Source: Candidatus Methanomethylophilaceae archaeon (GTDB taxonomy: Archaea; Thermoplasmatota; Thermoplasmata; Methanomassiliicoccales; Methanomethylophilaceae). From it: DNA of 13,079 nucleotides. The stretch is taken from NCBI GenBank assembly GCA_017395275.1, contig JAFPVN010000058.1, forward strand, positions 1 to 13,079. Direction: 5' to 3'. The notes under the pieces were generated by a model. That model did not search any database. It worked only from the letters and a program-made list of their open reading frames with translations, and was not told the origin of the DNA. A program made the translations under genes and the position numbers. Positions 1 to 7,203 of the stretch are shown piece by piece (within the stretch, counting starts at the first letter, position 1; each line of letters opens with the position of its first letter).

Positions 1-147
1 AACGCCTACAAACGGATGATCCTGGACTCCACGCCCGAGGAATACCTCTGCCTGAGGGACTGCGAACAGAGGAGTCCGGAACATGTGCCAGATACCCTGT
101 TCGTGAGACGTCCCGCACAGGTGTTCGCAAGGGGGTACGGGGCATGA
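1..147 (+). CDS. C-terminal 48 residues of an unidentified protein (5' end outside window)
   Basis: Frame 1 is open from the first base to a TGA at 145-147. The visible tail begins NAYKRMILDSTPEEY and ends with the basic stretch RRPAQVFARGYGA. It has no membrane segment and no motif I recognise. Its stop codon overlaps the start of the beta-helix gene at 144 in the ATGA arrangement, so the two are almost certainly one operon and translationally coupled. In bacteria, genes for this kind of beta-helix protein often sit next to polyphosphate-polymerase-like (VTC domain) genes, but nothing in these 48 residues lets me claim that here. Confidence 0.7.
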   Translation, partial: NAYKRMILDSTPEEYLCLRDCEQRSPEHVPDTLFVRRPAQVFARGYGA

Positions 148-1949
148 ATCCGAAGATACTCGCGGTATTGGCCGCCATCGGCCTGGTGGCGGTGGCCGGA
201 GGCACGTTCCTGATCGGATGGCCGTCCTCGGAGGACGGTTCGGATTCGACCACCACGTACGTGACCTACACGGACACCGACGATGACGAGGAGGAGGACG
301 ATACCGAGACCTGGACCGCAACGGAGACCGACGCGGACACCATCAGCGGATTCAGCATCGTCTACTCATCCGGTACCGAAGGGTGCTACTCTGCCGTCCT
401 CCAATCCAACGGGGAGTACGTCATAACCTTCAGCGGGATAACCGAGGACACCGTCTATCTGATATCCGGTACGCTCAACGGTTCCATAGTGATCGACGCG
501 GGGGACGAATACGACTTCAAGCTCGGCCTCGACGGCGTGACGATCACGAGCTCGTATAACGTCCCCATCCGCGCGGACTCCGCCAAGAACTTCCATCTGG
601 CGGCCAAATCCGGAACGCAGAACTACGTGTACGACAAACGTGGCGAGGTCGCCGATTCCGGGATCAGCGCATCGGTATACAGCGCGTGCGACATGAAGGT
701 CAAGGGCACCGGGTCGCTCACCGTGGTCTCGGACAACAACAACGGCATCCACTCCAAGGATGACCTCCGCGTCAGGAACCTGACCCTCAGTGTCACCTGC
801 GTCGACAACGCCCTGAAGGGGAACGACAGCGTCCACATCAAATCCGGCAACATCACGCTGTACGCCAGTTCCGGCGACGCCATAAAGACCGACAGCACCG
901 ACCCCAGCAGCAGCGGGGTGCAGCGCGGGAACGTGGTCATCAACTCCTCGCAGGGGGACACCGTCCTGAGCATCTACGCCTACTGCGACGGCATCGACGC
1001 CGCCTACGACGCGGCGATCGAGGAGACCGGCGGGAACAGCGTCACCGTCACCATAAAGACGTACACCGGCGCGACGACGAAGACCCTGAACTCCTCGTCC
1101 AGCTGGGGCGGGCATCCCGGACGCAGCAGCAGCTGGGGGGCTGGAGGCAACGACAGCAACACCAACAAGACCACCACGATATCCACCAAGGGCATCAAGG
1201 CGGACAACTCCATCGTCATCACCGGCGGAACGGTCTCCATCGATTCCTACGACGACAGCCTCCACGCCAACAGCGACGTGATGATGGAGTCCACGTCGAA
1301 GTACGGATCCGGCAACGTCACGGTATCCGGCGGCAGCGTCACCCTTTCCAGCTCCGACGACGCCATACACGCCGACGGCGCGGTGTCCGTGTCCGGCGGG
1401 ACGGTTACGGTGAAGACCAGCTACGAGGGCATAGAGGGTGCATCGGTCACCGTGTCCGGAGGATACGTCTCCGTGACGTCGTCCGACGACGGCATCAACT
1501 CGTCCGGTTCCATAACCCTGTCCGGAGGATACGTGTACGTGTACGCCGGCGGGGACGGGATAGACTCCAATAGTACCGAAAGCTACAAGGGGATAATCTT
1601 CAGCGGTGCGGATGTCGTCATCGTCAGTACGAGCGGGGGCAACTCCTGCATCGACACCGACAGGGGATACACGTACTCCGGAGGAAGGGTGCTGGCTATA
1701 TGCCCCACGGGCATGACGCAGGAGGCCCTGAACACCGGCAGCTCCGCGAAGACCTACAAAACGGGGAGCTTCACGGCCGGGAGCTGCGTCTACGCCTCCG
1801 TATCGGGGACCATGCAGCTGGCGGTGAAGATGCCGGTATCGATAAGCAGCGGATTCGTACTGTACCTCGGATCCGGGAGCGCCTCGTTCGGCTCGGCATC
1901 CTCGGTATCGTCGATGACGGAGGTGTTCTCCGGAGTCTACGTCTCCTGA
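144..1949 (+). CDS. Secreted carbohydrate-binding beta-helix protein (Cthe_2159 / DUF4353-like)
   Basis: A 601-residue exported protein. Residues 5-26 form one hydrophobic segment (signal peptide or uncleaved anchor), followed by a Thr/Asp/Glu-rich linker at about 30-66 that resembles a cell-surface stalk. The rest is Ser/Thr/Gly/Val-rich and made of short imperfect repeats with the pattern VTVSGG-x-V-x-V-x-S-S-D-D-G-I, clearest at 354-475. This is typical of a right-handed parallel beta-helix, and the repeated SDD/DDGI turns look like calcium ligands. Members of the Cthe_2159 family bind plant polysaccharides in a calcium-dependent way. A Gly/Ser/Asn-rich, Trp-containing low-complexity insert lies at about 317-344. 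No C-terminal anchor or dockerin is seen. The start at 144 overlaps the upstream stop. The family assignment is strong; the actual ligand is unknown, and an adhesin role is equally possible. Confidence 0.85.
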   Translation: MNPKILAVLAAIGLVAVAGGTFLIGWPSSEDGSDSTTTYVTYTDTDDDEEEDDTETWTATETDADTISGFSIVYSSGTEGCYSAVLQSNGEYVITFSGITEDTVYLISGTLNGSIVIDAGDEYDFKLGLDGVTITSSYNVPIRADSAKNFHLAAKSGTQNYVYDKRGEVADSGISASVYSACDMKVKGTGSLTVVSDNNNGIHSKDDLRVRNLTLSVTCVDNALKGNDSVHIKSGNITLYASSGDAIKTDSTDPSSSGVQRGNVVINSSQGDTVLSIYAYCDGIDAAYDAAIEETGGNSVTVTIKTYTGATTKTLNSSSSWGGHPGRSSSWGAGGNDSNTNKTTTISTKGIKADNSIVITGGTVSIDSYDDSLHANSDVMMESTSKYGSGNVTVSGGSVTLSSSDDAIHADGAVSVSGGTVTVKTSYEGIEGASVTVSGGYVSVTSSDDGINSSGSITLSGGYVYVYAGGDGIDSNSTESYKGIIFSGADVVIVSTSGGNSCIDTDRGYTYSGGRVLAICPTGMTQEALNTGSSAKTYKTGSFTAGSCVYASVSGTMQLAVKMPVSISSGFVLYLGSGSASFGSASSVSSMTEVFSGVYVS

Positions 1950-1958
1950 GACCAAACA

Positions 1959-1976
1959 GGCGGCATATGTGCCGCC
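1959..1976. terminator. Hairpin terminator between convergent genes
   Basis: A perfect 7-bp stem, GGCGGCA and TGCCGCC, encloses a TATG loop. It lies 10 bases after the beta-helix stop and 3 bases before the stop of the opposing dehydrogenase gene. On the plus strand it is followed by the pyrimidine-rich run CTTACTCCTTTTTCTCC, which fits termination of the plus-strand operon. Confidence 0.65.
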
Positions 1977-1979
1977 GTC

Positions 1980-2789
1980 TTACTCCTTTTTCTCCTTCGG
2001 CTTCTTGGCGGGCTTCTTCTGGATCATGTACACCACGCGGCGCACAACGGATCTGGGCAGCAGCCTCTCGAAGAATATCAGCATCTTTGGGCCGAATCCG
2101 ACGACGATGACGACTTTGTCCTTCATCGCCCTCTTGAGCCCGTACCTCGCGACGTACTCCGCTGTAACGCAGGCGGACTTCTTGAACATGTTCTGTCCGG
2201 TCTGTCCAGCGATGGTCAGGAACGGGGTGTCGACGGGCCCGGGACACAGCACGGATACCTTCACGCCGGTACCCTTCAGCTCCACGGCCAGGGCCTCGGT
2301 GAAGCTCTGGACGTACGCCTTCGTCGCGTAGTAGACGGACATCAGCGGTCCGGGCTGGAACGCCGCTATGGACGCAACGTTGAGGATCCTTCCCTTCCCG
2401 CGCTCGATCATCCCGGGCAGGAACAGCCTGGTGATTCCGGTGAGCGCGAGGTCGTTGACGTGTATCTGGGTCTCCTGCTTCTTCAAATCGCATTCGGCGA
2501 ACGGTCCGAAGTCGCCGAGTCCGGCGCAGTTGATCAGGAAGTCCACGTCCACGCCTATCTCCTTCACGTCGTCGTACAGCTTCTGGGCCGCCCCGTCCTT
2601 GGACAGGTCGGCTGAGATCACGTAGACGTTGGACTGGTCATGCTTCTCGCCGATGCGTGTGCGCATCTGCTCGAGCACCTCGGTGTTGCGTCCTACAAGT
2701 ATTACGTCCCATCCGTCCTCAGCAAGCATCTGGCTCATCTCGAACCCTATGCCGCTGGAGGCTCCCGTGATCAAAGCGGTACCGTTCAT
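1980..2789 (-). CDS. Short-chain dehydrogenase/reductase (SDR), DltE/YqjQ-like
   Basis: A 269-residue classical SDR, an NAD(P)-dependent oxidoreductase with a Rossmann fold. Visible motifs are the cofactor glycine motif TGASSGIG (8-15), Arg34 after the second strand (suggesting NADPH), D61-L, NCAG (87-90), N112, catalytic Ser140, the YxxxK pair Tyr153/Lys157, and PGPVDTPF (183-190). All catalytic residues are present. The C-terminus has a hydrophobic, basic segment (about 225-257) and a Lys-rich tail, so membrane association is plausible. The substrate cannot be told. The start is the ATG at 2787-2789. A weak TATA-like ACTAATAC sits about 27 bases upstream, and no Shine-Dalgarno is seen, so it may be leaderless. 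It lies downstream of the DRG GTPase on the same strand, 73 bp away. Confidence 0.9.
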   Translation of the reverse strand: MNGTALITGASSGIGFEMSQMLAEDGWDVILVGRNTEVLEQMRTRIGEKHDQSNVYVISADLSKDGAAQKLYDDVKEIGVDVDFLINCAGLGDFGPFAECDLKKQETQIHVNDLALTGITRLFLPGMIERGKGRILNVASIAAFQPGPLMSVYYATKAYVQSFTEALAVELKGTGVKVSVLCPGPVDTPFLTIAGQTGQNMFKKSACVTAEYVARYGLKRAMKDKVVIVVGFGPKMLIFFERLLPRSVVRRVVYMIQKKPAKKPKEKKE

Positions 2790-2862
2790 CGGTACGGAGG
2801 ATTGCGGTCATCGTATTAGTCGATGCGGGTCATCGGACGGACGAAGAAAATGGATATGGTAT

Positions 2863-3963
2863 TCAGCGCTTCACGATGATGCAGAGGATGTCCTCGTCCT
2901 GCACCACGTGGTCCAGTCCGACGGTCTGACCGGGGAACTTGGCGCTCTTCCCCCAGACCATGGCGTACCTGAAGTTCTGCCTGAACGCCCTGTGGATGAG
3001 CTCGCATACGTCCCCGACGGTGTTGCCCCTCTTCACGATGAGGGGGACCTCCATGTCCGCCTCCTGTCCCTGCGGTTTGAGGTACACGCGGATCATGTCG
3101 ATGGTGTCGTAGAGACCCTGCTTCAGGTCCTCCATCCCCTGGCCGGTCGCGGCTGATACGGGGAACTTGGGGTACTCCGGGTTCTTGGCGTAGGCCGCCT
3201 CGATCTGGCCCTCGTTCGCTATATCCACCTTGTTGATGGCCATGATGGCCTTGATGTAGACCCTGTTGCCCGCAAGGACATCCAGCATCTGCTCCACGTC
3301 GATGTCCTCACGGACGACGACCGTCGCGTTCACGTGACCGTACGCCGCGGTCATGTCCTTGATGATCTCTGTGGTGATCTTCGTCAGCTTCACCGTGGGC
3401 TTGACGACGATACCTCCGCTGTCGCCTCCGGTGATGGTGACGTCGGGCCTCCTCTGGTTGAGACGGATGGCTGCGTTCCACAGCTCCTTGAAAAGCACGG
3501 ATATGTCCGGATTGAACACATCCACGACGAGAAGGATGACGTCGGATGCCCTGGCCGCGGCGATGACCTCCCTTCCCCTTCCCTTCCCGCGGGACGCGTC
3601 CTTGATGAGTCCGGGCATATCGAGGATCTGGATCTTGGCGTGCTTGTACACCATGACTCCGGGCACCACGTCCAATGTGGTGAAGTGGTACGCGCCCACC
3701 TCGGACTTCGCTCCGGTGAGGTTGTTCAGAAGGGTGGACTTTCCCACGCTGGGGAAACCGACGAGCGCGACCGTCGCGTTCCCCGCCTTCTTGACGTAGA
3801 ATCCCTTGGTGGGACCCTTGGCGGACTTGCGCTTCTCGTCCTCCTGCGTGAGCTTGGCGATCTTCGCCTTGAGTTTGCCTATGTGACCTTCGGTAGCCTT
3901 GTTGTACTTGGTCTTGGAGATCTGTTCCTCCAATTCCTTGATCTGCTCCTCTATGGTTGCCAT
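2863..3963 (-). CDS. DRG/Rbg-family GTPase with TGS domain
   Basis: A 366-residue GTPase of the developmentally-regulated GTP-binding (DRG) family within the Obg superfamily, present in archaea and eukaryotes and linked to ribosomes and translation. Residues 1-50 are a charged coiled coil. G1 is GFPSVGKST (69-77), the switch I threonines are T95/T96, G3 is DMPG (115-118) followed by the Gly/Arg-rich GKGRGRE loop typical of DRGs, G4 is NKVD (244-247), and G5 is SAA (270-272). The region between G3 and G4 (about 150-240) carries the DRG-specific insertion. A TGS domain fills about 290-366. The length matches the family. The gene has its own TATA box and a strong Shine-Dalgarno GGGAGGA five bases before the ATG, unlike most neighbours. 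It is a likely housekeeping gene. Confidence 0.95.
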   Translation of the reverse strand: MATIEEQIKELEEQISKTKYNKATEGHIGKLKAKIAKLTQEDEKRKSAKGPTKGFYVKKAGNATVALVGFPSVGKSTLLNNLTGAKSEVGAYHFTTLDVVPGVMVYKHAKIQILDMPGLIKDASRGKGRGREVIAAARASDVILLVVDVFNPDISVLFKELWNAAIRLNQRRPDVTITGGDSGGIVVKPTVKLTKITTEIIKDMTAAYGHVNATVVVREDIDVEQMLDVLAGNRVYIKAIMAINKVDIANEGQIEAAYAKNPEYPKFPVSAATGQGMEDLKQGLYDTIDMIRVYLKPQGQEADMEVPLIVKRGNTVGDVCELIHRAFRQNFRYAMVWGKSAKFPGQTVGLDHVVQDEDILCIIVKR

Positions 3964-3968
3964 CGGCG

Positions 3969-3975
3969 TCCTCCC
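3969..3975 (-). promoter_or_regulatory. Strong Shine-Dalgarno of the DRG GTPase gene
   Basis: GGGAGGA on the minus strand, five bases before the ATG at 3961-3963. It fixes the start codon and contrasts with the leaderless starts of most genes nearby. Confidence 0.7.
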
Positions 3976-3997
3976 TATTCAGAGTGATAGACCAGCC

Positions 3998-4005
3998 CTA
4001 TATAA
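3998..4005 (-). promoter_or_regulatory. TATA box of the DRG GTPase gene
   Basis: On the minus strand this reads TTATATAG. Its centre is about 39 bases before the DRG start codon, which predicts a transcript start near 3975 and a leader of about 12 bases that holds the Shine-Dalgarno GGGAGGA (plus-strand 3969-3975). Confidence 0.6.
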
Positions 4006-4022
4006 TGGGTGGGTCAGGCGCG

Positions 4023-4034
4023 ATACGCGCGTAT
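4023..4034. repeat. Palindrome ATACGCGCGTAT upstream of the DRG promoter
   Basis: A perfect 12-bp palindrome in the gap between lipid kinase paralogue 1 and the DRG GTPase, about 20 bases upstream of the DRG TATA box. It shares TACGCGCGTATT with 12641-12652. No T-run follows on the minus strand, so it does not look like a terminator. Confidence 0.35.
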
Positions 4035-4048
4035 TCGGGGCGTTTCCG

Positions 4049-4915
4049 TCACGGGGAGACCATCTTGATCTTCTCGGGAGCGATCTCCACGCGCACTCCC
4101 TTCGTGGTGAAGAACTCGCCGTCGAGGATGTACTTCTCCTCGCCGTCGACGGGCGTGATCTCGACCCACTTGACCCTCTCGACGGTGACGTTGGGCTGCT
4201 GGCACAGTTTGCCCTTGCTCAGCGACATCAGGTTGAGGTACTTCCTGAAAGATGAGGTGTAACGTGTGGTGATCATGTCAAACATCCCGTCGTCGTCCTC
4301 GGCCGCGGGGTAAATCGGCAGTCCGCCTCCGGCGGTCTTGATGTTCTGCGCGGAGATGAAGAGTCCCTTGACCGTCTGCTCTCCGGACTCGGTCTTGATC
4401 CTGTATGTGCGCCCCTTGGTGGAACGGATGGCCTTGAAGACGAGACCGCCGTATCCCTTGGACTGGTTGGAGGGGTCCTTGAACAGGCTGATGATATTGA
4501 CGACCAGGTTGAACGTCACGAACTCCATTCCGACGGTCTCCCCGTTGACGAGGAAGCAATCGAAGGGACGGGTCTTGCCCGATATCATGAGGTCCACGAG
4601 CTGCTCGTCGGTGAGCTCCAGCACGCCTGCGGACCTGGCGATGTCGTTTCCGGAACCGAGGGGGAGGACCATCAGTGCGGCCTGGGTGCCGTATATCCCG
4701 TTGACGACCTCGAAGACCGTACCGTCCCCTCCCGCGGCGACCACTATGTCGCATTTGGAGGAGAGCTCCTTGGCCAGCTCCGTGGCGTGAGCCTCCTTCT
4801 CGGTCTCCCTGTAGTCGTATTCGATCCCTTTGGAATCCATGAGTTCGCGTATCTGACGCATCCTGTCGGCAGACTTGCCCCCGTTGGTGACGGGGTTGTA
4901 GATTATTCCCAGCAT
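4049..4915 (-). CDS. Diacylglycerol-kinase-type lipid kinase (YegS/LCB5 family), paralogue 1
   Basis: A 288-residue kinase with the DAGK catalytic fold, which transfers phosphate from ATP to a lipid hydroxyl. Motifs are NPVTNGGK (7-14), GGDGT (62-66), LPLGSGND (84-91), NIKTAGGG (191-198), EDDDG (206-210) and LDGE (264-267), all expected for the family. The upstream in-frame ATG at 5036-5038 lies inside the preceding gene and would add unrelated residues. The ATG at 4913-4915 gives the usual family N-terminus (a beta strand leading to NP) and nearly the same length as the neighbouring paralogue. A TATA-like CATATAAC sits about 31 bases upstream with no Shine-Dalgarno, so a leaderless or nearly leaderless mRNA is likely. 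The lipid substrate in an archaeon is unknown. Confidence 0.9.
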   Translation of the reverse strand: MLGIIYNPVTNGGKSADRMRQIRELMDSKGIEYDYRETEKEAHATELAKELSSKCDIVVAAGGDGTVFEVVNGIYGTQAALMVLPLGSGNDIARSAGVLELTDEQLVDLMISGKTRPFDCFLVNGETVGMEFVTFNLVVNIISLFKDPSNQSKGYGGLVFKAIRSTKGRTYRIKTESGEQTVKGLFISAQNIKTAGGGLPIYPAAEDDDGMFDMITTRYTSSFRKYLNLMSLSKGKLCQQPNVTVERVKWVEITPVDGEEKYILDGEFFTTKGVRVEIAPEKIKMVSP

Positions 4916-4942
4916 ATCGTGGGAGATAACATCAAAATATTT

Positions 4943-4950
4943 GTTATATG
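4943..4950 (-). promoter_or_regulatory. TATA box of lipid kinase paralogue 1
   Basis: On the minus strand it reads CATATAAC, followed by AAATATTTT. It lies in the 41-bp gap between the two kinase genes, about 31 bases before the ATG at 4915. It suggests that paralogue 1 can be transcribed separately from paralogue 2. Confidence 0.45.
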
Positions 4951-4956
4951 CCCTAG

Positions 4957-5820
4957 TCAGGGGCAGATGACCCTGATCTTCCCGCCAATGGAGACGTTCA
5001 GCTCGGTGATGGTGCGGAGCTCCCCGTCCAGGGAGCATATCTCCTCCCCGTCCAATGCGGTTATCTCCACCCGATCGGTGCTCTCGAGATAGACATTGGG
5101 CTGCTTGGCCAGTTTCTTCCTGGAAAGTGCCAGCAGGTTGAGGTACTTCCTGAACACGTTCCTGTGCTCCATCACGAGAAGCTCGAACTTCCCGTCGTCG
5201 TCATCCGAATGCGGGGTGAGGACCATCCCTCCGCCGGATGTCACTAGGTTCTCGGCGGAGACGAAGTCCGAATAGAACTCCCTGTCGACGTTCGCGGTCC
5301 TGATCCTGTACCTGCGGGGACGGGACTGGCGCACCGACCTGAGCATGGTGCTCATGTAGCTCTTCCTTGCGTTGGCCGGGTCCTTGAAGTCGCGGATCAC
5401 GTTGGACACGATCCCGACGCACGAATGCACGACGGACCTCTCCTTCCCGTTGGTGATCAGATAGTCCATGGTGCGGGTCTTCCCTGCGGTCAGAACGTCC
5501 GCGAGCTGCTCGTCCGTCATCCCCTCGATGCCTATCGACCTTCCGATGTCGTTGCCGGACCCGAAGGGGAGGACCATTATCGTGACGTCCCTGTCGTATA
5601 CTCCGTTCACGGTCTCCAGCACGGTACCGTCCCCTCCCGCGTAGACGATGATGCCGCAGGAATCGGCCAGCTCCCGCGAGATGGACACGGCGTCCCCCTC
5701 CTTCGCGGTCTCGCGGTAGATGTATTCGATCCCCTTGGAATCCAGGATCTCGAGAACGTGCTTCATCCTGTCAACGGACTTCCCGCTGAAGGTAACCGGG
5801 TTGAAGACGATGCCAATCAC
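4957..5820 (-). CDS. Diacylglycerol-kinase-type lipid kinase (YegS/LCB5 family), paralogue 2
   Basis: A 287-residue paralogue of the downstream kinase. The two align almost without gaps, with every motif at the same residue number: GGDGT (62-66), LPFGSGND (84-91), SGGG (195-198), DDDDG (206-210) and LDGE (264-267). By hand I count about 47% identity. The start is uncertain: the GTG at 5818-5820 matches the paralogue's start and length, while a longer reading begins at TTG 5878-5880 and adds 20 residues (TYR-PRO-rich start, no match in the paralogue). TTTATTATAG (minus strand, 5851-5859) lies about 35 bases before the GTG; no Shine-Dalgarno is seen. Catalytic residues look intact, so it is probably active, but residues 117-185 have diverged strongly, hinting at another substrate. 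Confidence 0.88.
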   Translation of the reverse strand: MIGIVFNPVTFSGKSVDRMKHVLEILDSKGIEYIYRETAKEGDAVSISRELADSCGIIVYAGGDGTVLETVNGVYDRDVTIMVLPFGSGNDIGRSIGIEGMTDEQLADVLTAGKTRTMDYLITNGKERSVVHSCVGIVSNVIRDFKDPANARKSYMSTMLRSVRQSRPRRYRIRTANVDREFYSDFVSAENLVTSGGGMVLTPHSDDDDGKFELLVMEHRNVFRKYLNLLALSRKKLAKQPNVYLESTDRVEITALDGEEICSLDGELRTITELNVSIGGKIRVICP

Positions 5821-5850
5821 GCGTATCGGGACGAAAGAGCTGTTAACCTC

Positions 5851-5860
5851 TATAATAAAC
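5851..5860 (-). promoter_or_regulatory. Probable TATA box of lipid kinase paralogue 2
   Basis: On the minus strand this reads GTTTATTATA. Its centre is 35 bases before the GTG at 5820, predicting a short leader of about 8 bases. The stronger box at 5906-5915, read on the minus strand, is an alternative that would fit the longer TTG start at 5880. Confidence 0.4.
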
Positions 5861-5905
5861 TCTCCTGTCGGGCGGTACAATGCGCCGAACGCGCGCGCAC
5901 CCCAT

Positions 5906-5915
5906 CCTTATATAG
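5906..5915 (+). promoter_or_regulatory. TATA box of the triple zinc-ribbon membrane protein gene
   Basis: CCTTATATAG, centred about 26 bases before the ATG at 5937. That is the spacing of a leaderless archaeal transcript beginning at the A of the start codon. The core is nearly symmetrical, so it might also serve the divergent kinase gene. Confidence 0.6.
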
Positions 5916-5936
5916 TCGCCATTTGTTAGTGCGCCC

Positions 5937-7067
5937 ATGGAAAACCCTCAGAGGACACCCTACAACGGCTTCATGGGAACGCCGATCGCGCAGGTGCTGG
6001 GTCTTTTGCTGGGACTGGGCGTGCCGTTCGTCATGATGGTCGCCGGCCTCTACAGACAGATCTGCCTGTTCGTGTTCATCGGCGTGCTGATGTTCGTCAT
6101 CCCGAAGCTGTTCGGGGTCAAGAACATCAAGCTCATGGTCCTGCTCGGCATAGTCTTCCTTCTGCTGTCCACGTTCGTAGGCGCGTTCGCCTTCACGGTC
6201 CCGCAGATCGAGGACCACGGCGAGGACACGGTCACCGGCGACTTCAGCGGAGTGACCGTCACCGAGAACGGCGGGAAGTACGACGTCTCCGTGACCTACA
6301 CCGGAACCGCGGACGGAGACATGAAGCTCTGCTACGCATCCGTCGGGACGACCACGTTCAGGGTCATACTGACGATGAGCAAGGATCCCGTCACGATGAC
6401 CGCGTCGGGGACCACGTACACCTACACCGGATTGGAACTGGATTCGGTGCCGTACTCCATGCACTTCGAGAAGGGCGAAGGGGACGGCATGGCGGAATCC
6501 GACGCGTTCATCACCACCGCCACGATATCCAAGGGCGACCTGACGTCGCTGGCCATCAAGGGCAACCTCTACGTTGCGGGAATGGTCACCGTCATGTTCC
6601 TGCTCATCCTGTTCCTCACCGCATGGATGAGGCGCAACCTGGAGAAGACCAGGGCGAGGATGGAGGCCGAGGGCCGCCTGTACCCCCAGGGATACGGGCG
6701 CTGCAAGGAGTGCGGCATGCTGGTGCTCCCCGGAGAGACCGTCTGCAGGAAGTGCGGGGCGTACATCGACATCCCCGAGGAGGTCCAGCAGAAGATGAAG
6801 CAGAAGGTGGAGTACACCCTCTGCTCGGAATGCGGCGCGGAGGTGCCGTCGGACGCCAGGAGATGCCCCAAGTGCGGCGCCAACTTCGACGAGGAGACCG
6901 AGGAGGTCCACGTGCAGGTGTCCGAGGAGGAGCTCAGGGCCGAGGCCGAGAGCAGGGAACCCGAGCAGCCCGCGGACACCTTCGAGTGCTCCGAATGCGG
7001 AGCCCAGGTCCCCGCCGACGCGAAGAAGTGCCCCAAGTGCGGCGCCGAGTTCGACGAGGACGAGTGA
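5937..7067 (+). CDS. Membrane protein with three C-terminal zinc ribbons
   Basis: A 376-residue protein with no family name I recognise. Hydrophobic helices lie at about 16-36, 41-58 and 64-87. A Thr/Val/Asp-rich, beta-looking domain (about 90-205) follows and should face outside. A further helix at about 210-231 returns the chain, and basic residues MRRNLEKTRAR mark the cytosolic side. The C-terminal part holds three CxxC...CxxC zinc ribbons: Cys256/259/270/273, Cys296/299/310/313 and Cys351/354/365/368. They are joined by strongly acidic linkers. Ribbons 2 and 3 are near copies (CSECGAEVPSDARRCPKCGA and CSECGAQVPADAKKCPKCGA), so one arose by duplication. The ATG at 5937 is fixed by the TATA box 26 bases upstream. 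A surface sensor or scaffold signalling to a cytosolic partner through the ribbons is only a guess. Confidence 0.85.
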   Translation: MENPQRTPYNGFMGTPIAQVLGLLLGLGVPFVMMVAGLYRQICLFVFIGVLMFVIPKLFGVKNIKLMVLLGIVFLLLSTFVGAFAFTVPQIEDHGEDTVTGDFSGVTVTENGGKYDVSVTYTGTADGDMKLCYASVGTTTFRVILTMSKDPVTMTASGTTYTYTGLELDSVPYSMHFEKGEGDGMAESDAFITTATISKGDLTSLAIKGNLYVAGMVTVMFLLILFLTAWMRRNLEKTRARMEAEGRLYPQGYGRCKECGMLVLPGETVCRKCGAYIDIPEEVQQKMKQKVEYTLCSECGAEVPSDARRCPKCGANFDEETEEVHVQVSEEELRAEAESREPEQPADTFECSECGAQVPADAKKCPKCGAEFDEDE

Positions 7068-7076
7068 TGCTCCGAC

Positions 7077-7098
7077 GCCGGAGGGGAGACCCTCCGGC
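7077..7098 (+). terminator. Hairpin after the zinc-ribbon membrane protein gene
   Basis: A perfect 9-bp stem, GCCGGAGGG with CCCTCCGGC, closed by a GAGA tetraloop of the GNRA type. It lies 9 bases after the stop codon. No long T-run follows at once, so it may act as an mRNA 3' end or stabilising structure rather than as a classical terminator. Confidence 0.55.
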
Positions 7099-7121
7099 AA
7101 ACCCCTTCGACATGTGCCAGT

Positions 7122-7136
7122 CCTTAAAATTTAAGG
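7122..7136. repeat. AT-rich palindrome upstream of topoisomerase VI operon
   Basis: CCTTAAA and TTTAAGG are perfect inverted repeats around a central A. It lies about 70 bases before the operon start, upstream of the proposed TATA box. It may be an operator, a second promoter, or part of the upstream transcript's 3' end. Confidence 0.35.
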
Positions 7137-7171
7137 CCTAACCTTTAATCCTATTTTCTTAGAGAACGAAC

Positions 7172-7178
7172 GTTTAAG
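7172..7178 (+). promoter_or_regulatory. TATA-like element of the topoisomerase VI operon
   Basis: GTTTAAG lies about 28 bases before the ATG at 7204, in an AT-rich stretch (7122-7190) unlike the GC-rich surroundings. No Shine-Dalgarno precedes the ATG, so a leaderless operon mRNA is likely. Confidence 0.45.
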
Positions 7179-7203
7179 TCCTATATCGGCATGCATCATA
7201 CGG

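Noticed and set aside
366..1955. Long open frame on the minus strand opposite the beta-helix gene (529 codons)
   Set aside because: It is a by-product of the GC-rich codon use and Ser/Thr/Asp repeats of the true gene. Its translation is low-complexity Val/Gly/Asp/Arg with no domain, and it runs through the terminator.
4278..4754. Arg-rich open frame inside lipid kinase paralogue 1
   Set aside because: It is a frame-shifted shadow of the kinase, on the same strand, with biased composition and no family match.
5036..5038. Upstream ATG as the start of lipid kinase paralogue 1
   Set aside because: It lies inside the preceding kinase gene and would add 41 residues with no match in the family; the ATG at 4915 has a TATA box and gives the length of the paralogue.
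5850..7100. Long open frame on the minus strand opposite the zinc-ribbon membrane protein gene
   Set aside because: The plus-strand reading has membrane helices, three zinc ribbons and a well-placed TATA box; the minus reading has none of these and overlaps the kinase gene's start.
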